DNA of 64,000 nt from an uncultured Ignisphaera sp. (GCA_938074605.1 CALJEI010000004.1:101949-165948); one strand, 5' to 3'; positions 16,466 to 25,887 are shown, numbered from the stretch's first letter. Notes: a model not told the origin generated them from the letters alone. Numbers and translations are program-made.

Positions 16466-17152
16466 ATGAATGGGAAGATTAAGATTATACCAGTGATAGA
16501 TGTAATGCATGGCCTAACAGTACATGCTGTTGAGGGAAAGAGGGATATGTATAGACCCGTAGAAGATAGTATTATATCGCCCTCTCCTGATCCTAGGTTA
16601 GTACTCCAAGGGTTATATAGATATGGGTTTAGGGAAGTCTATATAGCTGATCTAGATGCTATTATGAATAGAGGGGAGAATATATGGGTTTTAGACTATG
16701 CCACTAGGTTAGGGTTTTGTGTTATGGCAGATATCGGTAAGAGAGGGCTTGAAAAAATAGATTCGTATAATATTAAGTACATTATAGGAACAGAATATAT
16801 AGAGTATCCACATGAGATTGTGAAACTTAGCAAGAGGATTGTGAGTTTAGATTGCTATGACTTAAATACAAAGTTTCTAAATACCTATGTCAATGTTTCA
16901 CAAGTCGTAGAACTACTTACAAAGATTAACATAGCTGAATTAATAGTTTTAGACCTAACACGCGTAGGCTCTATGAAAGGTCCTAACCTACAGCTTATAG
17001 ACATCGTTAGAAAGGTCTATAGGGGTAAAATGTATGTAGGTGGTGGTGTAAGGGGAAGGGAAGATATTGATGAACTAAAGAAATTTAATATAGACGGTAT
17101 TTTACTAGCTACAGCAATACATAAAGGAATTATACTTGACGCCTATCTCTAG
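16466..17152 (+). CDS. HisA/HisF-related TIM-barrel protein of C1 metabolism clusters
   Basis: This protein of about 228 residues is a HisA/HisF relative of the type found beside methanopterin and methanofuran genes in methanogens and methylotrophs. It keeps KIIPVIDVMHGLTVHAV at the start, YIADLDAI in the middle and YVGGGVRGREDI near the end, which matches the phosphate-binding loop. Its true reaction is unknown to me. It is divergent from mfnF, with about 80 bp between the starts. A TTG at 16451 is also in frame; the ATG at 16466 is preferred, though no clear ribosome site is visible for either. Confidence 0.8.
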   Translation: MNGKIKIIPVIDVMHGLTVHAVEGKRDMYRPVEDSIISPSPDPRLVLQGLYRYGFREVYIADLDAIMNRGENIWVLDYATRLGFCVMADIGKRGLEKIDSYNIKYIIGTEYIEYPHEIVKLSKRIVSLDCYDLNTKFLNTYVNVSQVVELLTKINIAELIVLDLTRVGSMKGPNLQLIDIVRKVYRGKMYVGGGVRGREDIDELKKFNIDGILLATAIHKGIILDAYL

Positions 17153-17663
17153 TCTATGTACAGGACATGGCTATGTTAATACTTGAGGAAGATAAGATGA
17201 TACCTATGAACACCACTGGCAATAACTATTAGTAGTTACATTAAAGTATAAATTCTATAATAGCTTGAACCAGGGAATGGGTATAAGAAGATGTATTCTA
17301 ACTAATCATTGGTTAAAAATCTAGCTAATACATAGATCATTGAAAACCTTCAATAAGTAAATCACTACAATATATAATTGTTTAACTGCTTACACTACCT
17401 ATATCCTTAAAATTACGCTCCATACTTTGAATTGCCTAACTTTTAATGCTGATTTGTTAACATTCTTTATTCTTTTCTTTAATATTGTACAACTCACATT
17501 GTAAACTCTTTTATATAGTTCATTAAATAAATGCCCTAGGTTATAGAGCTAAAACTATAATATCTTGATAGTCATAATAGAAATATTTATAGCTGCGGCC
17601 CAGAGTATCCATTCCTATAGTAAAAAAGGCTATGCTATTAAGTGATTTTATATCAGTGAGTTT
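17153..17663. other. Long AT-rich gap upstream of hypF
   Basis: About 510 bp with no coding frame worth calling on either strand. Near 17580-17592 AAATATTTATAG could be a TATA box for hypF, some 75 bp before its start. I see no tRNA, repeat array or clear hairpin here. Confidence 0.4.
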
Positions 17664-19997
17664 ATGGGGATACTATTGAGTTGTAGGGATATTAAGGCAA
17701 TAAAAATAAGAGTAGTAGGTATCGTACAAGGTGTTGGCTTTCGACCTTTTGTATACAGACTTGCTACCTCTCTTAATCTACGCGGATATGTTGTTAATCT
17801 TGGCGGAAGTGAAGTTGAAATACATATTGAGGGTAGGAGAGATAATGTAGAGGCATTTATATCTAGACTTAGTATTGAGAAGCCTTCGCCTGCCAAGATA
17901 GCTAATATTGAAATTAGGGAAGTTGAAGCCCAGTGTTTTGAATCCTTTAAAATTTTAGAGAGCCGTAAGAGCTTATCTATGAGAAGCTCCATACCACCAG
18001 ATATTGCTATATGTCAAGATTGTATTAAAGAAATTTATACAAAGAATACAAGGTTCTATAGATATCCATGGAATAGCTGTGCATGGTGTGGACCAAGATT
18101 TTCAATGATGTTGGATGCACCATATGATAGAGAAAATACAGCTATGGCTAAATTTAAGTTATGTGAGGAATGTCATAAAGATTATAGTGATCCAAATAGC
18201 AGTAGAAGATTTCATGCACAAGGTATAAGCTGTTTAAGATGTGGTCCAAGGACATTCATCTATAGAAGTAATGGTTTGAAAATTGATGTCGATGACCCCA
18301 TAGATTTTATAGCGCAAAAAATTCTTAAAGGTCATATAATTGCTATTAAGGGTGTTGGTGGCTATCATATAGCATGTCTGGCTACTAGAGATGATGTTGT
18401 TCTAGAATTGAGATCTAGAAAAAGAAGACCTTCACAACCCTTTGCATTAATGGCTAGAGATTTTGATATAGTGAATAAAATTGCTATACCTCCCCTAGGT
18501 GCAAGAGAATTGCTAGAGTCTCCACAGAGACCTATAGTGATTATGCCTAAACGTTCAAGATCTCCTGTATCAGAATATGTAGCACCAACACTCTCCACTA
18601 TAGGTGTAATGCTTCCATATACAGGCTTTCAAGTCATGCTTCTTGATATGATAACAGATGGTTTTCTTATAATGACTAGTGGTAATGTTCATGGTAGGCC
18701 TATGTGTATAGATCTTGAATGTATTTTTAGTGAACTTGTAGATGTTGTGGATTATATTGTTGAACATGAGAGACAGATAATCCATAGAGTTGATGATAGC
18801 GTTATTAGATTTACAGATGGTATACCAGTATTCCTTAGAAGAGCACGTGGCTATGCTCCTGAGTGGATAGAGATACCGATAGAAGTTTCAGAGGGTATAG
18901 CGGTAGGTGCAGAACTTCAAACAGCTGGTGCTGTAAGTTTTGAAAATAAAGTTGTGTTAACTCAGTTTATAGGGGATGTTGATGAACCAGCTCAACTTGG
19001 AGATCTTGAGAGGGAACTTATATGGCTTATAAATGTATATAGACTCAGCCCTAAGTTTATAGCTTTAGATAAACATCCTCTTTATCATAACAGATTTACT
19101 GCAAGGAAGTTAGCTAAAGAATTTGATGTAGAGCTTATAGAAATACAACATCATCATGCACATATAGCATCTGTTATGGGTGAGATGGGATTTTCTAATA
19201 ATGATAGGGTTGTTGGTATAGCAATTGATGGTATGGGCTATGGAGATGATGGAAGTATATGGGGTGGTGAGATACTGATTGCAAGTTATAGAGATTATAG
19301 AAGAATTGCAAGTCTTGAACCCTTTATACTTCCTGGTGGTGACTCTTCAGCGATCTACCCAGTTAAATCTCTTATTAGCATAATGGCGTCAGCTGGCTAT
19401 AGTGAAAATGAAGTTCTAGACATTCTCAACAAGAGGGGGCTACTTAGAGGTCTTCCACATGGATATAGAGAAAGTGAAATAACATATTATCTATCTAAGA
19501 GTGGAAAAGGTGCAATTACAACAAGTATTGGTAGAGTGTTAGATGCATTTTCAGCACTGCTAAACATATCTATTTTTAGAAGCTATGAGGGAGAGCCAGC
19601 AATAACGCTTGAAGCTACGGCTGATAGTGGTATAGACCTCGGCTATACACCAAGGCTGAAAAGCTTTAATGATAGACTCATTGTAAGTGTTTCAGACATG
19701 CTTAAATGGGTTCTTGATAATATCGATAGAGTAAACAAAGAGGATATAGCTGCAACAATACTAAAGGGTTTTGGCAGAGCATTAGGTGAGGCAGCATTAG
19801 CTTCACTAAAGGGGAGGAAAAATATAAGACAACATGTTATTATAGGGGGTGGCGCTGCTGTAAACACCCACATAGTTAGAGGCGTTAAAGAGACATTGAA
19901 GGAATACAATATAGAGGTTATTTTACCTAGGAGGCTACCGCCAGGTGATGGTGGTATAGCATTAGGGCAAATACTTATAGCATCCAATAAGCTATAG
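17664..19997 (+). CDS. hypF: Carbamoyltransferase HypF, [NiFe] hydrogenase maturation
   Basis: HypF makes the thiocarboxamide on HypE that becomes the cyanide ligands of the [NiFe] centre. All four parts are visible in 777 residues: an acylphosphatase domain (VVGIVQGVGFRPFVYRLA near 17-34), two zinc-finger pairs (CQDC, CAWCGP, CEEC, CLRCGP between about 115 and 195), a YrdC-like domain (about 200-385), and a Kae1-like carbamoyltransferase domain with HHHAHIASVMGEMG near 496. ATG at 17664 follows GTGAG. HypC and HypE come next; HypA, HypB and HypD are not in the window. The client is most likely the hydrogenase encoded at 23.7-34.2 kb. Confidence 0.95.
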   Translation: MGILLSCRDIKAIKIRVVGIVQGVGFRPFVYRLATSLNLRGYVVNLGGSEVEIHIEGRRDNVEAFISRLSIEKPSPAKIANIEIREVEAQCFESFKILESRKSLSMRSSIPPDIAICQDCIKEIYTKNTRFYRYPWNSCAWCGPRFSMMLDAPYDRENTAMAKFKLCEECHKDYSDPNSSRRFHAQGISCLRCGPRTFIYRSNGLKIDVDDPIDFIAQKILKGHIIAIKGVGGYHIACLATRDDVVLELRSRKRRPSQPFALMARDFDIVNKIAIPPLGARELLESPQRPIVIMPKRSRSPVSEYVAPTLSTIGVMLPYTGFQVMLLDMITDGFLIMTSGNVHGRPMCIDLECIFSELVDVVDYIVEHERQIIHRVDDSVIRFTDGIPVFLRRARGYAPEWIEIPIEVSEGIAVGAELQTAGAVSFENKVVLTQFIGDVDEPAQLGDLERELIWLINVYRLSPKFIALDKHPLYHNRFTARKLAKEFDVELIEIQHHHAHIASVMGEMGFSNNDRVVGIAIDGMGYGDDGSIWGGEILIASYRDYRRIASLEPFILPGGDSSAIYPVKSLISIMASAGYSENEVLDILNKRGLLRGLPHGYRESEITYYLSKSGKGAITTSIGRVLDAFSALLNISIFRSYEGEPAITLEATADSGIDLGYTPRLKSFNDRLIVSVSDMLKWVLDNIDRVNKEDIAATILKGFGRALGEAALASLKGRKNIRQHVIIGGGAAVNTHIVRGVKETLKEYNIEVILPRRLPPGDGGIALGQILIASNKL

Positions 19998-20066
19998 GCA
20001 AATTAATTAGAACTAAGTAAGCTTAATTACCAGTATATAGAAAAAGTATATTGAGGCTAAAAAGCT

Positions 20067-20384
20067 ATGTGCCTAGGTGTACCTGCAGTTGTTATAGATA
20101 TTAATGAGGATAGTTGTATTGTTAAGGTAGATTATGGTGATGGTATAGTGAGAGAGACTTTACTTGGTATTTCTGATGAGAAAATAGCAAGAGGAGATGT
20201 TGTAATGGTTCATGCAGGTGTGATTATATCGAAGCTAAGTATAGAGGGTTTATATGAGCAGATAGAGTTTATAAGACAGCTTCTTAATGATGTTGAAAAT
20301 AATCAAGCATCAGAAGGGTTGGTACAGCTTTATCAGAATATTCAAAATATAATACAGCTTACTAAAAGGTTTAAAGCTAAATAA
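20067..20384 (+). CDS. hypC: Hydrogenase assembly chaperone HypC/HupF
   Basis: This 105-residue protein starts with MCLGVPA, whose Cys2 is essential in HypC for holding the Fe(CN)2CO unit and the immature large subunit. A small beta-barrel follows (VKVDYGDGIVRETLLG). The C-terminal half is a helical tail, longer than in many HypC proteins (usually 75-95 residues). It lies about 70 bp after hypF and 22 bp before hypE, and works with HypD, which is not encoded here. Confidence 0.93.
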   Translation: MCLGVPAVVIDINEDSCIVKVDYGDGIVRETLLGISDEKIARGDVVMVHAGVIISKLSIEGLYEQIEFIRQLLNDVENNQASEGLVQLYQNIQNIIQLTKRFKAK

Positions 20385-20406
20385 CTAGGTTAATAAAGTG
20401 ATTGTG

Positions 20407-21456
20407 ATGAGCGATATTATCAGATTATCCCATGGCTCTGGAGGCATTGAAATGAAGGAAATTCTTGAAAAACTTATATTCTCTAGGGTTGATGCAACAC
20501 TAAAAAAGGTTAGTGGAGGTATAGGAATTGACTGGCTAGACGACGGTGCACTAATACCGCTACATGATGGAAGATACCTTGTTATTAGTGTTGATAGCTA
20601 TACTGTTACTCCACTATTTTTTCCTGGCGGTAACATAGGGACCTTAGCTGCTTCAGGCACTATAAACGATGTTCTTATGATGGGTGGTAGACCTATAGCA
20701 TTGCTTGACTCAATAGTTGTTGAAGAGGGATTTCCAGTTAAAGATCTTCAGATAATAATAGATTCTTTCATAGATGTTATTAGAAGTGAAGGAGTAGCGC
20801 TAATAGGAGGAGATTTTAAGGTTATGCCAAAAGGTCAAGTGGATAAAATTATAATAACTACTACAGGTATAGGTATAGCTAATAAGCCGATAATAGATAG
20901 ACCAAGAGTTGGAGATAAAATTATAGTTAGTGAGTATGTTGGCGACCATGGAGCAACAATTATGATGCTACAGCTGCATCTTGAAAAATATGTTGATGAA
21001 TTGTCTAAAGGTGTTCTAAAAAGTGATGTAAAGCCGCTGTCTAAATTAATGATTCCAATAATTGAAAAGTATGGTGATTATATACATGCAGCAAGAGATC
21101 CTACACGAGGAGGTCTTGCAGGAGTTTTAAATGAGTGGGCCACTTCTTCAAACATTGTGATAGTTATTGATGAAGAGAGCATACCTATCAAGGAACCTGT
21201 TGCAAGATATTGTGAAATGGTTGGTATAGACCCTCTTTATCTAGCAAGCGAGGGTGTAGCAGTGCTCTCTGTTGATCCACAGGTAGCGGATGAAGTTGTT
21301 AATTACATGAAGAGTCTCGGTTATACTAATGCTAGAATCATAGGCGAAGTTAGAGTGAGTGAAAAATATAGAAACTATGTAATTGTAAAGACAGCTATAG
21401 AGGGTTTTAGAATTCTTGAGCCACCACATGGAGAGATTGTGCCCCGAATATGCTAA
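20407..21456 (+). CDS. hypE: Hydrogenase maturation factor HypE
   Basis: HypE is a PurM-like ATPase that dehydrates a C-terminal thiocarboxamide to thiocyanate and passes cyanide to iron. The N-terminus shows IRLSHGSGG, then DDGALIPL and SVDSYTVTPLFFPGGNIG, all part of the ATP site. The protein ends in PPHGEIVPRIC, with the required terminal cysteine intact. A GTG at 20398 is also in frame, but that codon lies within a GTGAT that suits as ribosome site for the ATG at 20407. It is the last of the hypF-hypC-hypE operon. Confidence 0.94.
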   Translation: MSDIIRLSHGSGGIEMKEILEKLIFSRVDATLKKVSGGIGIDWLDDGALIPLHDGRYLVISVDSYTVTPLFFPGGNIGTLAASGTINDVLMMGGRPIALLDSIVVEEGFPVKDLQIIIDSFIDVIRSEGVALIGGDFKVMPKGQVDKIIITTTGIGIANKPIIDRPRVGDKIIVSEYVGDHGATIMMLQLHLEKYVDELSKGVLKSDVKPLSKLMIPIIEKYGDYIHAARDPTRGGLAGVLNEWATSSNIVIVIDEESIPIKEPVARYCEMVGIDPLYLASEGVAVLSVDPQVADEVVNYMKSLGYTNARIIGEVRVSEKYRNYVIVKTAIEGFRILEPPHGEIVPRIC

Positions 21457-21703
21457 TTAAACAACAATATATTAAGAGCGTTAATGGCTATATAAGTAAC
21501 GTGTATAACAACAATCAGCGATAATTTAACCTAAATCTAAAAATGATTTACCACTTAACCATTCTATAGTTTGCCATAATTTGAGTAGAAATAACGTATA
21601 AAGTCTCTTATCGTGTATATTTGTATTAAAAATTGTATCTAGAAATTGATGAGACTCTTCTTATTTTAATATGTAGATTTGTTGTTGAATGTATTATCAT
21701 GCC

Positions 21704-22582
21704 TTAAATCTCTACTAATAGCTCCTTTTTTCTACCTAGATATCTATATGATGTATAGATAGTGTATACTGCAGGAAATACCTCTTTAGCACTTTCTATG
21801 GGACCGTATAGAAGGAAATCAGCGCCTAGTAGTATTATAGCTAAGTTGCTTGCTAATTCACAAGCCTTCATACCATCGATACCAAATCTTTCTTTAAATG
21901 CTTTTCTTTGGGATGAAATAGCATTATGGGCTCCAGCACCGCATGGTAATCCATATTTTGATTTAATTTCAATTAATGTTTTCATGGCAGCTGAGAGGCT
22001 CGGAACATCTATAACAAAAGTGTCTACAAGTATTTTCTCAATGTTATAACTTTTAGCTTTTTCAAGAAGAAGCTCCAGGTTCTTTAATCTAACATCAACA
22101 TCAATAACTTTCTCTGTATACAGAAGGAATATAGATGATTTTATATTGTATTCTTGGAGAAGCTTAAATTCCTCGTCTTTGGATTTTGCATTTAGAGAAT
22201 TAAAGATAACTCTATCAGTGAGTCCTATATCTCTAACAAATTTAAATGAAGCTTCCATAGTCTCTATAGATAATGCATCAATTAGTATGGGCATTTTGGT
22301 CATATTTGAAACAAACTCTAAGTATCTAATTATAGCATTTGGGGAGCTGCTGACAACATCTAGCATGGCTGGGATTCTTGTTTTATTGGAGAGCTCCTCA
22401 ACATTTTTAATAAGTTCTTCAGCAGCTTCTTTGTCAAATTCACCATTTTTTTCATCCTTAACTATCTTATGTTTATGATAAAATATAGAGCCCATCAAAA
22501 CAGGTGGATTTTCCCATGGTGCACCTCCAATCCTAACCCCCCCTATTTCATATACCTTTTGAATACTTTTAAATTTAAACAT
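21704..22582 (-). CDS. mtrH: MtrH-family methyltransferase (H4MPT:corrinoid)
   Basis: This 292-residue protein matches MtrH, the subunit that moves the methyl group between methyl-H4MPT and a corrinoid protein. The family start (VYEIGGVRIGG, then VLMGSIFYHKHKIVKDE) is intact, as are DVVSSSP near residue 96 and the C-terminal GLPCGAGAHNAISSQRK. The membrane subunits MtrA-G are absent from the neighbourhood. Solo MtrH proteins are often paired with corrinoid proteins and substrate methyltransferases instead. It is divergent from mer. An MtmB-like fragment at the right edge of the window supports a methylamine link (inference). Confidence 0.88.
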   Translation of the reverse strand: MFKFKSIQKVYEIGGVRIGGAPWENPPVLMGSIFYHKHKIVKDEKNGEFDKEAAEELIKNVEELSNKTRIPAMLDVVSSSPNAIIRYLEFVSNMTKMPILIDALSIETMEASFKFVRDIGLTDRVIFNSLNAKSKDEEFKLLQEYNIKSSIFLLYTEKVIDVDVRLKNLELLLEKAKSYNIEKILVDTFVIDVPSLSAAMKTLIEIKSKYGLPCGAGAHNAISSQRKAFKERFGIDGMKACELASNLAIILLGADFLLYGPIESAKEVFPAVYTIYTSYRYLGRKKELLVEI

Positions 22583-22618
22583 TGTATTTCACCAATTGTA
22601 AAATAGTCATTAGAATCA

Positions 22619-22661
22619 CTATAAAAGTTTTTACTTTTTACTCTAGTAGCAAAGTTTTTAA
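22619..22661. promoter_or_regulatory. Divergent TATA-like boxes for mtrH and mer
   Basis: Two related AAGTTTTTA words lie in the 115-bp gap. The one at 22651-22661 is about 40 bp before the mer start, and TTTATAG on the opposite strand near 22620-22630 is about 40 bp before the mtrH start. Both suit short 5' leaders. Assignment is by position and base composition only. Confidence 0.4.
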
Positions 22662-22697
22662 TCCCAGTCTTTCACACCGTTTTATGGTGGTATTATA

Positions 22698-23687
22698 GTG
22701 GAGCTCAGATTTGGAATTGAGCTTGTTCCTTCATCACACATTTCAGAACTTGTTAATCTTTCCGTACATGCTGAGAATCTTGGGTTTAACTATGTTTGGA
22801 TAACAGACCACTTCAATAATAGAAATGTCTATGTAACATTAACATCAATTGCACTGAATACTAAAAAGATTATGCTTGGACCTGGTGTAACAAATCCTTA
22901 TGTAATTAACCCCGTCTGGACAGCTTCAGCTATAGCCTCACTAGATGAGGTGTCTAGTGGTAGAGCTGTTCTTGGCATTGGAGCAGGCGATAGAGCAACA
23001 CTTGAAAAAATATCTATTGTATGGAGGAAGCCCCTTACAACAATTAGAGAAAGTGTTGAGATTATAAGAAGATTGCTTAAGGGCGAGATAGTTACATATA
23101 ATGGTGAAGTTTTTAATATTTCTGGTGCAGCCTTGAGCTATAAACCTGTTCATGACATAGACATATATATAGGTGCACAAGCACCTAAAATGCTACAGCT
23201 AGCTGCTACATTGGGTGATGGTATACTGATAAATGCCTCTAGTCCTAAAGACTATGAATATGCTATGAATATTATTAGGGAAGGGGCAGGGGATAGAATA
23301 AGAAAGATAGATATAGTTGCCTATACAAGCTTCTCAATAGATAGAGATAGAGCTATAGCTAGACGAACTGTAAGGCCTATAGTTGCCTTTATTGTTGCAG
23401 GGACGCCAGAAGAGGTTCTTAAAAGACATGGAGTAGATGTGGAGAGGGCTAAAAGTATTGGAGAGAATATATCGAAGGGAAGATTTAAAGATGCATTCTC
23501 AATTGTTACAGATGATATGATAGATGCATTTTCAATATCAGGAACACCTTCAGATTGTATTGAGATATTGGATAAACTAGTAAAACTTGGAGTTACCCAA
23601 ATAGTATTTGGATCACCTATAGGTAAGGATAGAAAGAGTGCTTTAGAGTTAATAGCATCAGAGGTTATACCCCACTTTAAAGCATAG
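22698..23687 (+). CDS. mer: F420-dependent methylene-H4MPT reductase (Mer)
   Basis: This 329-residue luciferase-like flavin-fold protein matches Mer, which reduces methylene-H4MPT to methyl-H4MPT with F420H2. Recognisable parts are FGIELVPS at the start, NYVWITDHFNNRNVYVTL near residues 33-50, LGPGVTNPYVINP near 65-78, and GIGAGDRATLEKI. The start is GTG, with GGTGGT upstream. It follows the divergent mtrH and precedes the hydrogenase operon by about 28 bp, so it may be the first gene of that transcript. With Mch, Mtd and FwdDB it gives all methyl-branch steps except Ftr. Confidence 0.93.
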   Translation: MELRFGIELVPSSHISELVNLSVHAENLGFNYVWITDHFNNRNVYVTLTSIALNTKKIMLGPGVTNPYVINPVWTASAIASLDEVSSGRAVLGIGAGDRATLEKISIVWRKPLTTIRESVEIIRRLLKGEIVTYNGEVFNISGAALSYKPVHDIDIYIGAQAPKMLQLAATLGDGILINASSPKDYEYAMNIIREGAGDRIRKIDIVAYTSFSIDRDRAIARRTVRPIVAFIVAGTPEEVLKRHGVDVERAKSIGENISKGRFKDAFSIVTDDMIDAFSISGTPSDCIEILDKLVKLGVTQIVFGSPIGKDRKSALELIASEVIPHFKA

Positions 23688-23715
23688 AGAAGAAGCATCA
23701 GAATGGTGTATTTAC

Positions 23716-24003
23716 TTGGATTTTTTGGAGTCTTGGGTTATAAACTTTTTAACTATTGCTATGTTTTTTTACATAGCTTCATTTCTACTATACATTGTAA
23801 GGTTGTTAAAGGGTCCTACAATTTCAGACATGGTTTTAGCTATAGATGCTTTAGGTTATGATTTAGCAGCATTTCTAATAATTCTCAGCATTCTCTTTAG
23901 AAACCCGATATTGATCCCATGTTCAATTGTTTTAACACTATGGATCTATGCACTAGATATATATGTAGCTAAATATCTAGAGGCAAAGGAGATGAGTGAA
24001 TGA
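23716..24003 (+). CDS. Mrp-type antiporter subunit F (MbhB-like)
   Basis: This 95-residue protein has three hydrophobic helices and matches MrpF/MnhF, with LLKGPTISDMVLAIDALG near residues 31-48 as the conserved loop. In Mbh-type complexes this is MbhB, part of the sodium-proton antiporter module in the membrane. The start is TTG. It opens a run of tightly packed genes, most overlapping by 4-20 bp, that encode one membrane-bound hydrogenase. The next gene overlaps it by 4 bp. Confidence 0.88.
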   Translation: MDFLESWVINFLTIAMFFYIASFLLYIVRLLKGPTISDMVLAIDALGYDLAAFLIILSILFRNPILIPCSIVLTLWIYALDIYVAKYLEAKEMSE

Positions 24004-24392
24004 ATATGGATGTAGAGCTGATTAACTGGATTGTTATTATAATTGGCCAAATACTTATTACTATAGGAGTTTTTTGTGATTTTGTTGCTGCACTGCTAAT
24101 GATACGATTTCCCAACTTCTACATAAGACTTCATGCACTAACTATTGGCAGTATTGGTGGTGCTGTTGTTCCAGCAGTAGGTGCAGCATTAATTGCTATT
24201 GGATCACCATTTCTTGGAACATTTAGATGGTTTTTAGCTGGTGGTGCACTTGTTGTAGCTCTATTTATTTTTATACTTGGTGGTGCAGGATCACATGCAA
24301 TTGCAAGAGCAACATATAGAGCTAAGATAGTTGAATACAGGCCTTGCTACATAGATCAATTGGCTGAAGATATAGGTGAAGATGGATGTTAG
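24000..24392 (+). CDS. Mrp-type antiporter subunit G (MbhC-like)
   Basis: This 130-residue membrane protein matches MrpG/MnhG: a helix, the FPNFYIRLHALTIGSIGG loop near residues 35-52, and two more helices. A polar 30-residue tail (AKIVEYRPCYIDQLAEDIGE) is cytoplasmic. It corresponds to MbhC. ATG at 24000 overlaps the stop of the F subunit, with GGAG upstream. The 3' end overlaps the MbhD-like gene by 7 bp. Confidence 0.87.
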   Translation: MNMDVELINWIVIIIGQILITIGVFCDFVAALLMIRFPNFYIRLHALTIGSIGGAVVPAVGAALIAIGSPFLGTFRWFLAGGALVVALFIFILGGAGSHAIARATYRAKIVEYRPCYIDQLAEDIGEDGC

Positions 24393-24649
24393 AATTAGCT
24401 GATCTTATATTTATAATGCTTGGCATCTCAGCTTTATTAAGTGTTCCAGCAACAATTCTAGCAGTAATATCTAGAGATCTACTAAAAGCACTTATATTTT
24501 CCGCACTACAGAGCACCATGTATACATTAATGTTCTTTTTACTTATGGCTCCTGATATAGTTCTTGTTTATATAGCAGTTTCAATCGGCTTCATGTCACT
24601 ATTGATAATTTTGATAATAAAGAAGGTGGGGAGGTATGAAAGGTACTAG
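24386..24649 (+). CDS. MbhD-like subunit (MrpA C-terminal-like, DUF4040)
   Basis: This 87-residue, three-helix protein corresponds to MbhD, equivalent to a piece of the MrpA C-terminus. The SRDLLKALIFSALQSTMYTL segment near residues 28-47 and DIVLVYIAVSIG near 56-67 match the family. AGGTGA lies upstream of the ATG. It helps form the ion path of the antiporter module. It overlaps both neighbours. Confidence 0.82.
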   Translation: MLELADLIFIMLGISALLSVPATILAVISRDLLKALIFSALQSTMYTLMFFLLMAPDIVLVYIAVSIGFMSLLIILIIKKVGRYERY

Positions 24650-25466
24650 GGCTAGAGATATAATATTTATTACATTGATAATTTTTGCTATAACTATTCT
24701 TGCTATACCTACTCTTTTGGGTGCTCTAAGCAGTATACCACCGATAGACTTGAGGACTATAGCTATAAACTACCTTAACAATACATATAATCCATTTAAT
24801 CAAACCCTATGGACATCGTCACCTGAAGCTGTAGCGGCGATAGTCTGGGATTATAGAGGGCTTGATACACTATTTGAAACAGTTGTATTCTATAGTGCTA
24901 TAGTAGCAGCCCTTGCACTATATAGAGAAATTTTAGGGGAGAAAGATATATTGAAGGGAAAAGGACTTTCGGTGATAGTCCAGAGAGCAACAGCTGTATC
25001 AATGGTTGGAATACTAGTAGTCGGCTTTGCAACAATTTTGCATGGCCAGCTAACCCCTGGTGGTGGTTTCCAGGGTGGGGCTATTGCTGCTGTTACATCA
25101 GTTATTGCTATAGTGGTTTTCTCTAGACTTATAATTGATAAATCTAGACTCTCGTATAAACGACTTTTGTTGATTAGAAATGCTGCTTTAGTTGGTATAG
25201 CGCTAATAGCTATAATACCAATAATTCCCTTTATGTTTGGTGATCATACATTCTTATCATTTATATTTCAGAACCAAGTTAAAGCTGTAAATAGTTTTAG
25301 CTATCCTCAAATAATCGTTGATGTGCCTATGGGTGGTAGTATATGGTTCTATAATTTATTTGAGGGACTAGCTGTAATTACAGCATTCAGCTTAGCCATA
25401 ATTGTAGTTTTCTATAGTGAAGAACTTTCGAGAAAAACAATAGAAGGTGGGGAGATTGGGTTCTGA
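24636..25466 (+). CDS. Fused MbhE-MbhF (MrpB-type) antiporter subunit
   Basis: This 276-residue membrane protein joins two subunits that are separate in Pyrococcus Mbh. The first 110 residues match MbhE (SSPEAVAAIVWDYRGLDTLFET near 61-82, given here as two motifs: SPEAVAAIVWDYR and GLDTLFET). The rest matches MbhF/MrpB, with LHGQLTPGGGFQGG near residues 133-146 and a late FEGLAVITAF helix. A long extracellular or periplasmic loop separates the first two helices. It overlaps the previous gene by 14 bp and the next by 20 bp. Confidence 0.85.
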   Translation: MKGTRARDIIFITLIIFAITILAIPTLLGALSSIPPIDLRTIAINYLNNTYNPFNQTLWTSSPEAVAAIVWDYRGLDTLFETVVFYSAIVAALALYREILGEKDILKGKGLSVIVQRATAVSMVGILVVGFATILHGQLTPGGGFQGGAIAAVTSVIAIVVFSRLIIDKSRLSYKRLLLIRNAALVGIALIAIIPIIPFMFGDHTFLSFIFQNQVKAVNSFSYPQIIVDVPMGGSIWFYNLFEGLAVITAFSLAIIVVFYSEELSRKTIEGGEIGF

Positions 25467-25887
25467 AATACAGATAGCCATGTATATGACGGTGATACTA
25501 TCACTGTATATAAATATATCTATCTGTATGTATGGAGTAATATCCAAGCCTAACCTAATAAAAAAATTGATATCTCTTACAATACTCCAAGATTCCATCA
25601 ATATGTTCCTAATACTTATAGGATATAGATTGTGGAGGCCAGGTATAGTTCTACAACCACCAGTACTCCTAGACTGGAGTCCTACATCAGAGGTTTTAAA
25701 GCAATTTTTAGAGAGGGCTGTAGACCCATTGCCACAAGCGCTAGTTTTAACTGCTATTGTAATAGGGTTAGCTGTAAACATCTTTCTAATTACCGTTATA
25801 CTACATACATATAGACATTTTGGTACTGTTGATATGGATGAAATAGGAAGGTTGAAGAGGGTGGTTATAGTTGAGGAGACTGCTTAG
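25447..25887 (+). CDS. Mrp-type antiporter subunit C (MbhG-like, NuoK-like)
   Basis: This 146-residue membrane protein matches MrpC/MbhG, a relative of NuoK. Three helices are visible; the PLPQALVLTAIVIGLAVN stretch near residues 102-119 is the family core. A loop with RPGIVLQPPVLLDW precedes it. GTG at 25447 is taken as the start, though TTG at 25456 or ATG at 25480 are possible. It overlaps MbhEF upstream and the E subunit downstream. Confidence 0.84.
   Translation: MGRLGSEIQIAMYMTVILSLYINISICMYGVISKPNLIKKLISLTILQDSINMFLILIGYRLWRPGIVLQPPVLLDWSPTSEVLKQFLERAVDPLPQALVLTAIVIGLAVNIFLITVILHTYRHFGTVDMDEIGRLKRVVIVEETA

Noticed and set aside
17153..17663. Small peptide frames in the long gap before hypF
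   Set aside because: The frames are under 25 codons, lack ribosome sites and have no recognisable motif.
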